This document shows, one piece after another, positions 43,633 to 55,631 of a DNA stretch of 64,000 nt (positions are counted from its first letter, which is position 1; the number at the start of each line of letters is the position of its first letter). The notes under the pieces are model-generated. The model saw only the letters and a program-made list of their open reading frames with translations. It was not told where the DNA came from and ran no database searches. The DNA is from Letharia columbiana. Its lineage: Eukaryota > Ascomycota > Lecanoromycetes > Lecanorales > Parmeliaceae. The translations under genes were made by a program, and so were the position numbers. The stretch is taken from contig NW_023501047.1 in the NCBI RefSeq assembly GCF_014066305.1, forward strand, positions 1 through 64,000, read 5' to 3'.

Positions 43633-45427
43633 GCTGTTACATACGAGCTCACAGGGTTGGCGCATTTAGTAATTTCAACAGGCAGTGAGGACTTCGGCCC
43701 ATTCCATTGCGACGAGGCTCAGGGCTTTCGACGATGCACCGGGTGGGCCTCGTAGCGAGGCCTCGTATTTGTCATCATGAATGAGTTCCATGGACGGCAA
43801 ACAGAGAAAGTTGTCGGTAGCAAGCAACATACATACTCGTGCTGCATCAGCATGTGGCTCTTAATTCGACTTCGTCCCTTCTAGAGCCATAGAGCTCTTT
43901 TGTCTCGCCCACCCGCGCCTGTATATAGCTACCGTACATACTCCAGGTCTGTGCCGCACAGGCATAAGAGTTTCTTGACGCTGGAATACGATAACATGTC
44001 TGTTCGGACCTGCCAGCCCCGGGGTTGAGACAGCCCGATCACATATACCTATATCCAGCCGTGCTCATGACGCTCGTGACAGTGCCTATGAGACAGATAA
44101 TACTGTGAACAATGATGCCTAACGGCCAGCAGCTGGTATGGCTTTTGAAAGGCTCGGTTAGGTGCGGTTGAACCTCTACGCCCAATCGATGTCTGGCGAT
44201 TTGACCTCGACGCGCGGTCAAATTGATATATCGTAATATTGATAGGAATGATGATCGCGGGACCGAGCATATCAATTTGAAAGATGTACGTGTGATGGAA
44301 AATCGGCGTTTGCCATATTGTAGAACCTGTCAGTTCTCATAGATTGCAACGATCCCGAGCGGTCTGATGGACGTGGGCGCAAGGCGAAGGGTGTTTCCGT
44401 CGCTGAGGGATCATCCTTTGAGTTTGCCTGTTGACCGTGCTCCAGTATTTAAGGTGGGAAGAGTAGTAGACAACGTGATTCGAGAATTCGAAATATTGTA
44501 TGCCAATAGGGCAACGTGGAAGTCGTGGGGGAATCAATAGTGCTAGAGGTTGCGTGAGCTGGCCTAGTTCTTAGCCTGCATTCAGCACCCGTTCAAACGT
44601 GATCCCATCAGCAAAGTCTTTGCCGGCGTCGAAGCACATGGCTGATGCGTACCGCGGTTTTAACGACAGTTGACCAGACCAAGAATGGAGCGTATTGTCC
44701 GATGCTTGTCGAGGCTAGACACCGGTGGACCTCGCTTGGAGAAATTGGCGAACGAAGCTTACGCAGTGCTCCTACTGTGAGACTTGTTGTGATCAACTCC
44801 AGCACAATGTCGTCAGTCGTATGCACAACAGACAATCGTGTTGGCCCGGTGCGCACGCAAGTTTCTATCCCATCGATCATCATCATCCAAAAGGCCTGCG
44901 GTCCAATCGCCATCTTAAACTCCCAGCCGCTGGCTCCACCACCGCAAGGGCCGTGGTACGGAGTTATCACCGCAAATGACCAGCAAATGACTGATAGCTA
45001 CGATCATAATGCTACAACATAGCGGGCACCAGTGCCACGGAGCCTTGCCTTAACTTGCGAACGTACCGTTAGAGCCGTGAAAGCAAATCGCATATGTTAC
45101 ACTAAAGTTCGGGCGTGTTTGAGCACCTGGATGGGCTATCCTGGGAAGTCTTCCAGGTTTGTTTGTCTTATCCTGATTTTTGGGAACCCTGTAGCGTGAA
45201 TGCTACTGACGTAAACGGTGTAGGTTGCTGCTGAAGGGGTTCTAGGTGTACAACAAGATATGGACGTGGTGGAGCTTGTGGTCCTCAAATGGCCATGTCG
45301 AGCGGCCAAGGTCTAGTCTCGTGTCTCCCCCTAGGGGCTTCGGATCTGTAAGAGGCCGCTTTAAAACGTGATTGTTGCCTGAGATGTGCTGCTCCAGACA
45401 TTCGCAAAGCTCATCTCTGGCCATCAT
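43633..45427. other. Gene-poor region with possible membrane-protein relics
   Basis: Minus-strand pieces at 44608-44970 (GWEFKMAIGPQAFWMMMIDG) and 44049-44270 (MLGPAIIIPINITIYQF) resemble parts of fungal multi-pass membrane proteins but are in different frames and lack clear splice sites. A diverged repeat copy lies at 43845-44010. Confidence 0.35.
43845..44010. repeat. Diverged copy of the 435-bp unit of the HAK-intron element
   Basis: GGCTCTTAATTCGACTTCGT...GAGCCATAGAGCTCTTTTGT...CCCACCCGCGCCTGTATATA-GCT parallels the unit at 21746-21815. Further on, ATAAGAGTTTCTTGACGCTGG parallels 21844-21868, and ACATGTCTGTTCGGACCTGC parallels 21890-21912. Roughly 70-75% alike by eye. It includes the central 59-bp part that the split copy lacks. 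Confidence 0.65.
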
Positions 45428-46179
45428 TCACCCACTGCCCCACTCCACCAGCGCTCTCGAATCCTCCTCCTCAACCTCCAATACCGCCTCAATCGGAATA
45501 GTCTTCCAATCATGGCTCTTCGTCGAGAACTTCCTCAAGTCGCTATTCTTCGGAAAAACATGCATATGCAAATGCCCCACTGAATTAGCCGGATATGCGT
45601 GAAAAGCGAACTCGAAATCGTCCGGGTTGCATCTCAAGAAGCTGTTACTCAGCATGTCAAAGTCCTTTATCAGCGTAGATCGCAAGCTCTCACAAGACTC
45701 GGCGTTCCTGTCGTTAGATGCCAGCTTGGTGTTTTGCTCGTCGAAAGTAGAGCGCACGCGTCTAAGAAGCTTTGGTGAGCCGTCTTCGGTTTTCCAGAAG
45801 GTGATGAAATGCTCTTTCATTTCTTTGAGCATGGCGGAGTGGTTGGCTGTAGCGTCGGGGTCGACGACGTTGAAGATGCGCTTGCGAGGAATTACGAGGC
45901 AGTGGCCGAAGCCTTGGCCTTCAGGGGTGTTTTCACCCGGCTTGAACTCTGGGTACTGGCGTTTGTCGTAACTAGCGAGATTACCGATGATATACGAGTC
46001 TTGAGACTCGGAGAGGATGAGGGAAGAAGGGTTGTGGGATTCGAATTCCTGCAAAGTAAATATAAGATACGACAAGGCTAGCAAGGGAGTAGGCAGGGTA
46101 GAATTACAGAGAACCAAGTGTCGCTCTTTGCGAAAGGCTTGCTGCCAGTCGCTTTACCAACCAAATTTGGAGGGATCAT
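45428..46179 (-). CDS. HIT-domain protein (nucleotide hydrolase/transferase family)
   Basis: Exons 46179-46108 and 46048-45428, with a 59-nt intron (GTAATT...TTGCAG) in phase 0, give about 230 aa. The start is MIPPNLVGKATGSKPFAKSD. The HIT motif is VGHLHMHVFPKN (H-x-H-x-H), preceded by a HIT-type N-terminal strand region (EGQGFGHCLVIPRKRIFNVV). A long acidic insert lies between them. HIT enzymes hydrolyse or transfer nucleoside phosphates. The substrate is not predictable here; similarity is closest to fungal HIT proteins of unknown substrate. The start is the first good in-frame ATG; an upstream exon is possible. Confidence 0.78.
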
Positions 46180-46311
46180 TCCAGAACTACTGTGACGAGC
46201 GATAGTGCGATCAGCATTCCAAACCTTGCTAATAAAGATTGATGCTCGTTGTGAGGCATCATGCAGCTTGACACTGTCTGGAGCGGCTCTCCTCCAAGGA
46301 CATTTAGGCAC

Positions 46312-46884
46312 TTACAGTTCCACATAATCATAGTCGTCATTCTTAGCCTTCCACTCCCTCAGCTCCTCCATGGCCCGAAAATTCCTTCTGAAGTCATCTC
46401 GCTTGTTTCGGTACAAGTTTTTGCGTTCCTGGAAGATCTCTGGATCATGCAGGTCGACGTCTGAGTCCGTAGCGTGCGACATAGCATACGCCACGATACA
46501 AAGAACGAGGACAACGGCGCCAACGGTGGCAAGGCTCATGTTATAAATTAAGGAATACTCAAAATTATTGGACTGCGCTTTCCTTGGGAGAAGCAAATAA
46601 GAGAGAATCAGAAGGGGAAAAGTAAGGATAGCGATCCCTTCAACACCCCAGGTGGGAATGATAACGTTCCAAATCGACCCTGTCGGCCAAGGCTCGCTGA
46701 ATTGGCTGTGGTTGTTATGCTTTGAACGCCACCAGCGGACAGCATTCGACTCTGTCGCGAATTCAGTATCGATCATTCTTTCCTTGCCTTGCTTCAACTC
46801 TGCAACCGTATCCGATCTATGTTGGGAGTGGGGAAGTGTCTCAGCATCGCCGTTTGCGGACGACTTCCTATGCCGGAGGCTCAA
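46312..46884 (-). CDS. Small two-TM membrane protein, hypothetical
   Basis: An open frame of up to 190 codons with two hydrophobic segments (IPTWGVEGIAILTFPLLILS-YLL and NMSLATVGAVVLVLCIVAYAM). A charged C-terminal helix follows (ERKNLYRNKRDDFRRNFRAM, ending DDYDYVEL), as in ER/Golgi or mitochondrial membrane proteins. The frame opens at a TTG, so the real start is the internal ATG (ERM-IDTEFATES) or an upstream exon. It is on the same strand as the HIT gene, whose start lies 133 bp downstream of its stop. Function unknown. Confidence 0.55.
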   Translation of the reverse strand: MSLRHRKSSANGDAETLPHSQHRSDTVAELKQGKERMIDTEFATESNAVRWWRSKHNNHSQFSEPWPTGSIWNVIIPTWGVEGIAILTFPLLILSYLLLPRKAQSNNFEYSLIYNMSLATVGAVVLVLCIVAYAMSHATDSDVDLHDPEIFQERKNLYRNKRDDFRRNFRAMEELREWKAKNDDYDYVEL

Positions 46885-47609
46885 CAGGACAGAAAAAGCT
46901 GGGGAACGATACTGAAAACAGTAGATATGGCTAGTATATAGCGTACGCAGAGACCAGATAATTGACTACGGTGGTAGAAGGGAAGATGGAGAACAGAGAG
47001 AAGCTGGTGGTCCCAGAAGCCTAGCGATTGGTCTTTGGGAAGGTGAAAGAGGGGATGCTTCAAATTTATGAATAGATATTATTTTTTTTTGGTGAGTAGT
47101 GTTGCATAATAGGGCGGCAGGGTGCAATGTAGAAGTGTTATTGAAGTATTGTATAAATTAAAGGGAAAAAAAAAAAAAAAAAATAAAAAAATAAATAAGG
47201 GGAAAAAGGGGAAAAAAAAAAAATTTTATAAAAATTTTTAAAAAAAAAAAAAATTATTATTAAATTATTTAAAAAAAAAAAAAAAAAAAAAAATTGGTCC
47301 CAGAAGCCTAGCGATTGGTCTTTCGGGAAGTAGCCGTAAGGCTGAAAGTACACAGCCACAATAACATTGCTCTTCTGCCTGTAGAAAGCAAAGGATGAAT
47401 CTTAACAAGCCTAGTCAAATCAAAGCGTAGGGTATCATAATTACAATTGAATCGAATTGAGCATCGGACGCCTAGGTAGACTACAGTGCATGGGAAATCC
47501 CGTGTGACCTTCATGAGATCAGACTGCCTTTGAAGCGCCCCACCCTAGTGGAAGAACCCTCTAAGATCCCATCATGCGTGCGACAAACATATCGTGACAA
47601 GCCCGTCCT
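46885..47609. other. Intergenic with homopolymer insertion
   Basis: Between the two-TM gene and the 3' end of the SAS3-like gene. Dominated by the repeat-flanked A/T tract listed separately. Confidence 0.5.
47008..47330. repeat. Homopolymer A/T tract between 35-bp direct repeats
   Basis: The direct repeats at 47008-47042 and 47295-47330 read TGGTCCCAGAAGCCTAGCGA-TTGGTCTTT(C)GGGAAG, with one base gained in the second. Between them, 47167-47294 is nearly all A with T islands and GGGG words. It could be a real poly-A-type insertion with target duplication or an assembly artefact at a low-complexity gap. Confidence 0.9.
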
Positions 47610-50600
47610 TTAGTCCTCCATCGCATCATCTTCCTCGCTTTCGGCCTCGCTCTCTTCTACGTCTTCGACGTCGAAGTCTGCATCAGCGGCTGCCTCCTCG
47701 GCCTCTTCAGCCTGAGACACCTCTTCACCTTCCGCATCTTCCATATCCTCGTCACCTTCTGCATCTTTTTCGTCGTCCTCTTCTTCGCCATCTACTTCCT
47801 TGTCGCCTGGTGCATCAATCTCGACGCCACCTTTTGTGGCTTCCTCCTCTTCATCTTCCTCTTCTTCTTCTGATTCAGCTTCTTGGGCTTTCTTGACCTC
47901 GTCGCTATGTCTCGTCCGCCGAGGCGTAGCAGATGCCGCTCGATTCTGGCGGCCCAGTGTGCCTGGGGTTGCGGATTTACCCTTGCCGATCCCCAAGCCA
48001 GTGGCAGCCCTTCTCATAGTAGGTGTGGCACTCGGGGTAGTTGCACCGTTTAGTGCAGACTTGCGTGGACCTCCTCGCCATCCACCCCGTCGCGGACGGG
48101 CCGTGCCAGGGATTGGAGGGAACACTTCGTATCGGGTGGGTGGGATAGAGGGAGTGGATTGCAGAGATGGTGTATTTGAGATGCCATTTGGTCCCGGAGA
48201 TGGTGGTATGGGTTTGGTGGGTGTATTTTTGGGTGACGAACGATTTAAATGAGGCGTGGAGCCCAGCTGGGCGTGTAGTTGTGCAAGAGTTGGGTCCATC
48301 TGATCGGCTGCATTGGATGAATCGCTGGCATTTCCGTTGAGTTTCGGTTGACTGTCGTCCGCGTCGTCGATCGCGCTCTCAATAGCTTTGCTGGCGGCTG
48401 CGTGAGCGGCCAGAGCATCAGCCTTAGCAGTCTGCTGAACGCCCTCTTCTGGCGCTACTCCCTTATCCTCCTCTTCGTCTTCTCTAGGCGCAATAGTAGG
48501 AAGCGCTGGTGCAGTGTCGTAGTGCGCGAGATTGTTGCGGCCCATAATGTATGGGGTCCAAACTAAAGCATCGCGATTAATATTAACGTACTGCTTGCTC
48601 TCCCAATCCTCGATGCATTGCCGAAAGTAGTCATGGTCGAGCCTCAAGGCATACGAGTGGGTGGTTGGATCACGGACGAGCGCCCTTAGACCTTCCAATG
48701 CAGCGACTATGTCGTCGGCCGTCATGCCAGTTCGCTTTGAAAGCTCAACTATGCTTATTGGTGTCTTCTTGTCGACCAACTCGTACGAGAGGACGAGGCG
48801 CCAGTAGTTACGGTAGGAAACCAACCCCATGTCGGAGAGAGGCTTTTCTGGAGATCCAGTTTTGCCTTCCACGAGAGTGAGGAGGTAAGAAAAGCTGATG
48901 AGGAGATTGCCATATCCTTTGCGCTGGTGTATAGGAAGTGTCAGGATGCAGGATACGTTGTTAAGGCTACTGGGCCGCTTTTCCTTGGAAAAGTAGCCGA
49001 CAAAATGACAACCATATTCATCGTACTCAGTCATGACATAGAAGAGGAATGGCTCCACGTCGTAGTAAAGAGTCTTGGATCCTAGGAAGAGTTTGGCGAG
49101 CAGACAGAGATTCTGGCAATAGACCGGGTTTTTGCGGCCGTCGACTTCGAAGACGGATATAGAGCCGTCTCGGTAGATCTCATCCCCGGGAGGATGCTTC
49201 GCGGGGCATTTCAGCTTGTGCCGCCATGCAACAAAATCCGAATTCATGTACTTCAGACAAAACTCGCAAATGTATAGCACGCGATTTCGACTGTATTCCT
49301 CTGGATATGGCGCAGCATACCAGGTCTCTATCTCATATCCACCAAAGTTGACGCATTTGATCTTGCTTGGCGGCCCCGCCAATTTTTGTGTTCGGGCCTT
49401 TGTTTCGCCCTCGGCTTCAGAAGCTGCAAGCTTCTGTTTCCAATCGTCTTCAGCTTTTTGACGAGCTTCATTAAATTTTGCCCGATCAGCTTGCAAGGGC
49501 AGGGTTTTTGAAGTGTCAGCGTCAGCTTCGGATAAAACACCACCGTATGGTTTGGATTTCAGCTCATCATTCTCACGTTCATGGAAGGCGTAAAAGGGTG
49601 TTGCATAGTGGGTGGAGATTACAGGTGCTGGGCGCTCACGCTCCCGTTGGACTTCAGTGGTTGACTCTCGCGGGCGTGGTTTTTTCTTTTTGGATTTTGG
49701 TTCAAGCCGAGCGGCAAGCTGTGCTGGGTTCAAATGAAAAGACACCACGATACTTTCTGTGCTTCTCTTGACTATCGATGCAGACCCACGGCCGATATCT
49801 TCTGACTTTCGTCTCTTAGAAGATCGCGAAGACCTTGGTGGTCTAGCCGAGGTGCTTGCATCAGCGTCGTCTGCATGTTCAGCTTCGTCGACCTCATCCT
49901 CGTCCTCAGCAAGCCCACCTGGGATGAGGCCCGCGGATTCTAAATCTCTAGCTAACACGCTGTTCTTCCTTGATCGTTTCTTGGGCTCATCCTCTTGTTG
50001 TTCTGATGAAGCTTTGCGTTTTCGCAATGAGCGAGAGCCGTCCAAAGGGTCGTCATCGAGAATGAGATTGTTGAAGACATTATGAGAGCCAGGTCTTGAC
50101 CCTCCGCGCGTTTGGGGCAATAGGTCTCTGGTGAACTTGGTAGCTGATGACCTTCGCTGTGAGGCAGCTCCAGGAGTTGAAGGTTCAAGAGCATTGTCAA
50201 TACATTCCGGACATCTCCACTCTGAGGGATCTGGAAAATATAAGTTGCCATTAATTTACGGAGGGGAAGGTGACAAGTCTTGACTTACCGTCGGTTGACT
50301 TGAAAGATTTGGCGTCTCGGGCACATTGCCGGTGGGCTGCAGGCTCGTGGTTAGCTCGAGGGTTTAGGAACAACCGGGAGATCAACGTAAAGCTTGTTTT
50401 GAATTTCTGGATATCAAACATTCTTTATCACTTACAGTTATCTCCGCAAACAGAGCATGCCATGTATTCTTCAAAATCTTCGCTCGGGTCGTTTTCTTCA
50501 TCGTTACCGCAGAACCTGTGTTTCGATCAGCTTAAGAAAAAGGGTTATGATGTTCTCCGGAAAAGAGTTACACGCAGTTGTTGCGATTCGCAACTTCCAC

Positions 50601-51023
50601 CGAGGCACCCGATGCGCCCTCACTCGCAGCCTCCCATTGTTCGGCGACCATCGACTCTGCATCACTCGAGGCCTTGTCTGAGTCATCATCTTCCGCAGCA
50701 CTGCTCTCCTCCACATCTGACGCAGGTTCCTCCGCATCACTCTCCGCATCCTTCGCTCTTTTTCGGTTTCTTGCGGAACTTCTGACCGAGGGTTTCATAT
50801 CGATTTCCTCCTCTTCTTCTTCCTCATCGCTGTCAGGCTCCACATTGGGATCCGAGTCTTCCTCTTCATCCTCTTCATCTTCCTCATTTGCGCCTGCGGC
50901 TGGTGTTTCCGCATTTACCTCATCTGCCGACTCCTCGTCACCCTCGGCATCCATATCGCTGCCTATCGCATCGTATGCCATACTTCGAGTCCGAGTCTCC
51001 AACGGCGCTGCCACCGCGGCCAT
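47610..51023 (-). CDS. SAS3: MYST histone acetyltransferase with N-terminal PHD finger (NuA3 catalytic subunit, Sas3-like)
   Basis: Acetylates histone H3 as part of NuA3 (family knowledge). Exons 51023-50572, 50515-50436, 50336-50289 and 50230-47610 splice in phase to about 1,066 aa. An acidic N-terminal region (residues 10-140) is followed by a PHD finger assembled over the small exons: FCGND...YMACSVCGDN, SHRQCARDAKSF and PSEWRCPECI. The MYST core has the C2HC finger YICEFCLKYMNSDFVAWRHK-LKC and the acetylated-lysine site GSKTLYYDVEPFLFYV. The catalytic Cys is in NNVSCILTLPIHQRKGYGN, with the acetyl-CoA loop QRKGYG. The general-base Glu is in GSPEKPLSDMG. The C-terminus is a long Asp/Glu-rich tail. 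PHD plus MYST distinguishes it from Esa1 (chromodomain) and Sas2. Confidence 0.95.
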
Positions 51024-52356
51024 CGTCAACACAGTAGTCGCCAGCGTGGCTACAGCTTGACTGCGCTACCACAGCCTCATATCATGACATGTTTCCCCAC
51101 TCGTAGACGATAGGAATAGCGAGAGAGGCAGGTGGGGTAAGGTGGATCAAGCTCAAGGATTCGGTGGGGCTCAGGCCAGCGAAGGATCCTTGTCTTTGGC
51201 CACAACCATCCAAGTCGGCACCCTCGGAGTTCTTCGCGATTAGAGTAGCAGGATGGGCGCTTGTTAAAGTAGAGGAATGCTGGATACGATGGTGGATATG
51301 GTCTGTCAGCAGAGTTTGCCCAGGTCTCTCAACCGCGGCCGTCGCGCAAATTCTTGGTGGTGAACCCGCGCTTTGGGGCAGGATCCCGACTCAATAGATT
51401 CGTAAGGCTTTTGCGACGCGTGAATTTGGCCTTGACAGAGCTGCAAAGGTGATCGTAGACCGGGGAGAGCGACTTTACTGCCGCCCCTACAATGAAATGA
51501 GGTTCTACGGCGGCCAAGCTCGCGCTGACTAGTCGTATTTACCTCCAAGTGCAACGATTTGAGCTAGTCCCACAACGAATAAGTTTGAAGGAATGCCGTC
51601 GCCTTGAAACTTATTCGAGTCAATGAGAAGATAATATTTGCCCGCACAATATCTTTGTCAAAGTGATTTGCCGAGATGATATAGCTGGATCAGTTTTTGG
51701 TGGCTTTATAAAATACCGGTAATAATCGTACCACGTACTAAGCTCAAAATTCACCTCATCGCGATTTTGACCCCTCCTCATTGAACGCTTTTATCTTTGT
51801 CAAATTGTATCTCTGCATGCAGTAGCGCGATCACGAGTCTTACAGGACTCCCAGACGTCACCTATCGATCTTTTGATGAAGCCGTAGCCAATATGGGTGT
51901 CCCTTTCGAAGCTCTCCTTCCTTTTGGGATCATGCTTGCCGTACGAATCTCTCAACCCCTCAACAAGACACGGGCACTGACACATCTCATAGATGTTCGG
52001 CATCTCAGGAGCGGGCCTTTCCAAGATCAGACACATGCAGAATGGAGGGAAGAGAGCAAGGCATTCGATAGACCAATGGGACAGGCAGAGTGCGCATACA
52101 TACCCCCATAGGCGGCATAAGCTCTAGCTTACACGATTGGCAGTGATGGATCGGGACAGGAGGTTGACGGGATATCTACGAGGGCAAACCGATAAGGTGG
52201 TCGCGCCTCCAGGTTTCGAGCTGAACAATCCTTGGCGGGTATGCATCCTTGCCCCTGCGGAAGCCACGCATTCGTTGACAACAAACAGACGGAGAAGCGC
52301 ATATACTAGGTCCCGAATCATGGAACACATTACGATCAGATCCTCCATCTACTCTT
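51024..52356. other. Intergenic between SAS3 and NAT
   Basis: Contains the SAS3 promoter and the NAT 3' region. Scattered short frames only; nothing recognised. Confidence 0.45.
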
Positions 52357-53313
52357 TCATTCTTTCAACTCAGTGACCATCCCTCCAATCCCTCTTCTCT
52401 CCTCATCCGTCAATCTCAACCCAAACACATCCCGCAAAGCCTGTACCCTCTCCTCCTCCGTCTTACACGTCCTCAAATGCTCCGTCTTCCCCTGCACCCT
52501 TCTCTTCACGTCACCCCCACTCAAAACTAATGTCCCCACCACATCTTCCCCCTCCAAAATCATCTTCACAGCTACAACACTATACGTGAACCAGCTCTTC
52601 CGGCTTTGACTTGTCCAAAAGTTCATAACCTCGTAGTCCTTGGGGAGGAACTCGAGTTCGGTGAAGCAGTACATTGTCTGCCACTCTGACTGCGGGTCGA
52701 TGCGGTGTTGATATTGCCAAAGTTTTTGATTTGGGTCGGTGTTGTGAGGAATATTCTCGTGGACGAGCCTCGCCTCCGCTGGCGCTATGTGCTGAGTGGG
52801 AGCAGCAGACGGGTTGAGCAGCAGCGGCTGGATTGGACCATTGCCGCCAAAGCCCACGTCGAGCATGTACTTTTGGCCGGAGGAAAGCGTGACTATATTA
52901 ACCATATGGGACCAGCCTTCCCACCTATCCTCTCCGGTCCCATTGGCCCCTGTATTCACTCGGGCACCAGCACTGAACACGTTGAAGCCCAAACTCCGCA
53001 GTACGGTACCGAAGAAGCAGTTATTTTCCATACAGTAGCCTCCATGGCCTCGGTCAACCACTTTGTTAAATAAGTAGCCTGGGTCTAGAGAAATCGTATG
53101 ATCTCGAGAATAATGTAAGCTTAAGTTTTCAAACGGGACGGTAGCTATCTGATGTCTTTGCAATTGAGTGAGGAACTTGAGGGCATTATTGCAATGATGC
53201 AATTTTCCCGGTGCATGAAATAGATCTTTGGAATCTTCAGGCAGAGAAATGTGCTTGAGATACTTTGAAATCTGATCCGCATCATAAGTGGGTCTTGCAG
53301 ATTTAGCAGACAT
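52357..53313 (-). CDS. Arylamine N-acetyltransferase
   Basis: Single-exon 318-aa enzyme that transfers acetyl (or malonyl/propionyl) from CoA to arylamines. In fungi such enzymes detoxify host or fungal amines. The catalytic triad is visible: Cys in RGHGGYCMENN, His in GWSHMVNIV and Asp in YMLDVGFGG. The N-terminus (DQISKYLKHISLPED...LQRHQIATVPFENLSLHYSR) matches the family opening. The VDRGHGGYC motif and the DVGFGGNGP loop are standard. Start ATG at 53313, stop TGA after VTELKE. No introns. Confidence 0.95.
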   Translation of the reverse strand: MSAKSARPTYDADQISKYLKHISLPEDSKDLFHAPGKLHHCNNALKFLTQLQRHQIATVPFENLSLHYSRDHTISLDPGYLFNKVVDRGHGGYCMENNCFFGTVLRSLGFNVFSAGARVNTGANGTGEDRWEGWSHMVNIVTLSSGQKYMLDVGFGGNGPIQPLLLNPSAAPTQHIAPAEARLVHENIPHNTDPNQKLWQYQHRIDPQSEWQTMYCFTELEFLPKDYEVMNFWTSQSRKSWFTYSVVAVKMILEGEDVVGTLVLSGGDVKRRVQGKTEHLRTCKTEEERVQALRDVFGLRLTDEERRGIGGMVTELKE

Positions 53314-54441
53314 TATAAGTATCCCTGGTAGTGATGAAGGGGAGAAGACATCAAAGCACGGAAAATATATAGTAACGAGACACCCTCCCTACATTACCTG
53401 GCTACTCACATTGATGTCATCTCTAATACTCTAGCCGGTCCCCGGAAGCCGCCAGCCTCGAAGTTTTTGGGCGACAGACCTTGGCCATACCCGCAGACTA
53501 GACTCCTATAAAAGGTCTCCAGTGTGATGACCAAACCAAAAAGAAAGAGGATGAATGTGCCGAAGCGAGAAACGGCCTCACTTTCAGCGCCTTCGGATGA
53601 CGAACAGACCTCTACAGTTTCACGATTTGGTGGTTGTTGATTTCAAGATATTTTACAGTCACATTACTCGTACACACCTCGAGGAGGAGAGGTCAAGGAC
53701 AGTGACAGCCAGCTAAGCCAGTACTGGTCCTAGTGACAGCGCAAGTGTCCTAGCAAAAGCAACTCCAACACATATTCTCATGCGACTATGCAGGCCGCAG
53801 AAGATAATATACGGGCGTCTGGTGATGCTTCCCAAGAAAGTTATTGCCTTTTCAACCAGCGAAGAATGCAAACGGCATCGACCGATGATCCCAAACGTCT
53901 CAGGAGCGCCGTCAGTGACCTTCACCTCTCCCCATCCTTCCTCCGGAAGACAAACCCTTTGACACACAGCTCGTATTCTTTCACAACAAAGCTGCGGCAC
54001 CTTTCCTGCTCATCGCGAAAGCCTCATAACATTCGGGCACCTCATCATCAACGTATCGCCACGTGTCAAGATTCAGGAGCCCCTCAAGTCATTGATGAAT
54101 AGTGTTAGAGTATCGAAAAGCCGGTGGGGGACCAGCGGGTCGCTGATCTATCGGCTCAAATTTGACAGCCCATCTCATGGACAAAATGAAAGATTGGATG
54201 AGAGTCGGTAGGCGATATCTCAGTCGTCACTGATGTTGAAGTAAAAATAGTAAGGAAATATAATGCAGGGAGAGTCATACCTGCTGCAGATTGCTCTTTC
54301 CTCTGGACTTAAAACTGGGGTACGGATCTGCACAATAATACTTTCCTTGGCACACGTCCTGCATGTGAATATACTGAAACTAATTCTTGCCTTATAAACC
54401 CAGTATTTACAGAAGGCGGGCAGCATGTGATATTCCTGTCT
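53314..54441. other. Intergenic, no gene recognised
   Basis: Upstream region of NAT and 3' region of the DUF3429 gene. Short frames without domains. Confidence 0.45.
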
Positions 54442-55631
54442 CTACTCCTCTTCATCATCTCCATCCTCCTCCTCGTCATCGTCTCCTCCCTCTTCGTCCT
54501 CCGCAGCGATTCTTGCCATTTTCTCCCTCTCTTCAGCCTCCATGGCATCCAACTGCATATCTCTGAGGGCCTTGACCCTGTCAGCTGGGCTAGGAAGCTT
54601 ATTGATCTGGTCTGCGATCTGTCCCCTGCCAATCAAGCTGGCCACGATGCTGGCGCCTACGATGAACGTAAGCACAAAGCGGTAGGTCGAGTACCAATGC
54701 GGTGCCCATCCTCTAACCACAGCCCTTGCGTCTGCGAAGTAGAGGAATGTGAAAGCGCAGAACTGAGAAATCAGAGCGTATTCGATGGGCAGTAAGATCG
54801 TAGGCCATGCGACTGCTGGGGCAATGACTCCGTAGGCATAACGTGGGTAGCCATGCACACCGCCGTATTTGGCCCACTCTAGACCCCAATGGATGGCCCC
54901 CAAGAAAGACAGGATCTGTGCATGTTAGCGCGTGAGCCATCGGGGTGATATGACTACCGAGTACTCACCACTGCACCATACCCAACCTGCAACGGCTCGA
55001 TGATATGTAGGAGTTGCTCGGCAACATGTGGAGAGAACAAGAAGCCCGAGCCAGTTTCAGAGGCATGATTAATGTCAAAGGCGAGATAGACAGTCGAGAG
55101 CGAGGTGGCAAGGTAGGGAAGCACGCCAGCCATTCCAATGACGAGAGCTTCTCTAGGAACCTCATCTAGAGCGAAGGTATCCTTTATGGTTTTCTGCAGG
55201 CCCAGTCATAAGTGCGTTGTCCTAGCCAAACGAGGGAAACTCACAAAATCAGCCTTCACACCAGCTAGCATGTCCTCATCCTTCTCTTGCTCTTCAACCC
55301 CCTTCTCACCAAAGACTTGATGAACGGTGGAAGTCGACGACACCTCCTCAGGATGCGGTTCTATCTTCTCGTGTTCCACTACCTCCTCATGCTTCTTATC
55401 GATCTTGTCGAAAGGATTCCCTGGATGGGTAACGTATCGCTGGAGTGATGTGCTGAAAGGCTTGTGGGGTACCAATGCTAATGGAGCTCGATTCTGGGCA
55501 CCGATGAAGCGAGAAGCTTGTTTTGGGAAAGCCGACGCGTGTGCGAGGCTCGATGTGGTGCGGGCACTGGTAGACGATACACAACGGAGGGACGCCCGGC
55601 TAAGGGAGGTAGCACCCCCAGATCGAAGCAT
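54442..55631 (-). CDS. DUF3429/TMEM69-like mitochondrial membrane protein
   Basis: Exons 55631-55245, 55193-54969 and 54915-54442 splice in phase to about 361 aa. The N-terminus MLRSGGATSLSRASLRCVSS is Arg/Ser-rich and lacks acids, a mitochondrial presequence. The body has the DUF3429 pattern (family of human TMEM69): FALDEVPREALVIGMAGVLP-YLATSL and HIIEPLQVGYGAVILSFLGA-IHWGLEWAKYGG. Further membrane helices are VIAPAVAWPTILLPIEYALI, FCAFTFLYFADARAVVRG and YRFVLTFIVGASIVASL. The tail is Glu/Asp-rich and ends EEEDGDDEEE. The frame is open further upstream, but only by a GTG; the ATG at 55631 fits the presequence. Precise function unknown. It is divergent to VPS13. Confidence 0.85.

Noticed and set aside
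44608..45022. Overlapping frames on both strands
   Set aside because: Minus-strand pieces resemble a membrane protein, but no consistent exon set or family could be supported, so only mentioned under the intergenic entry.
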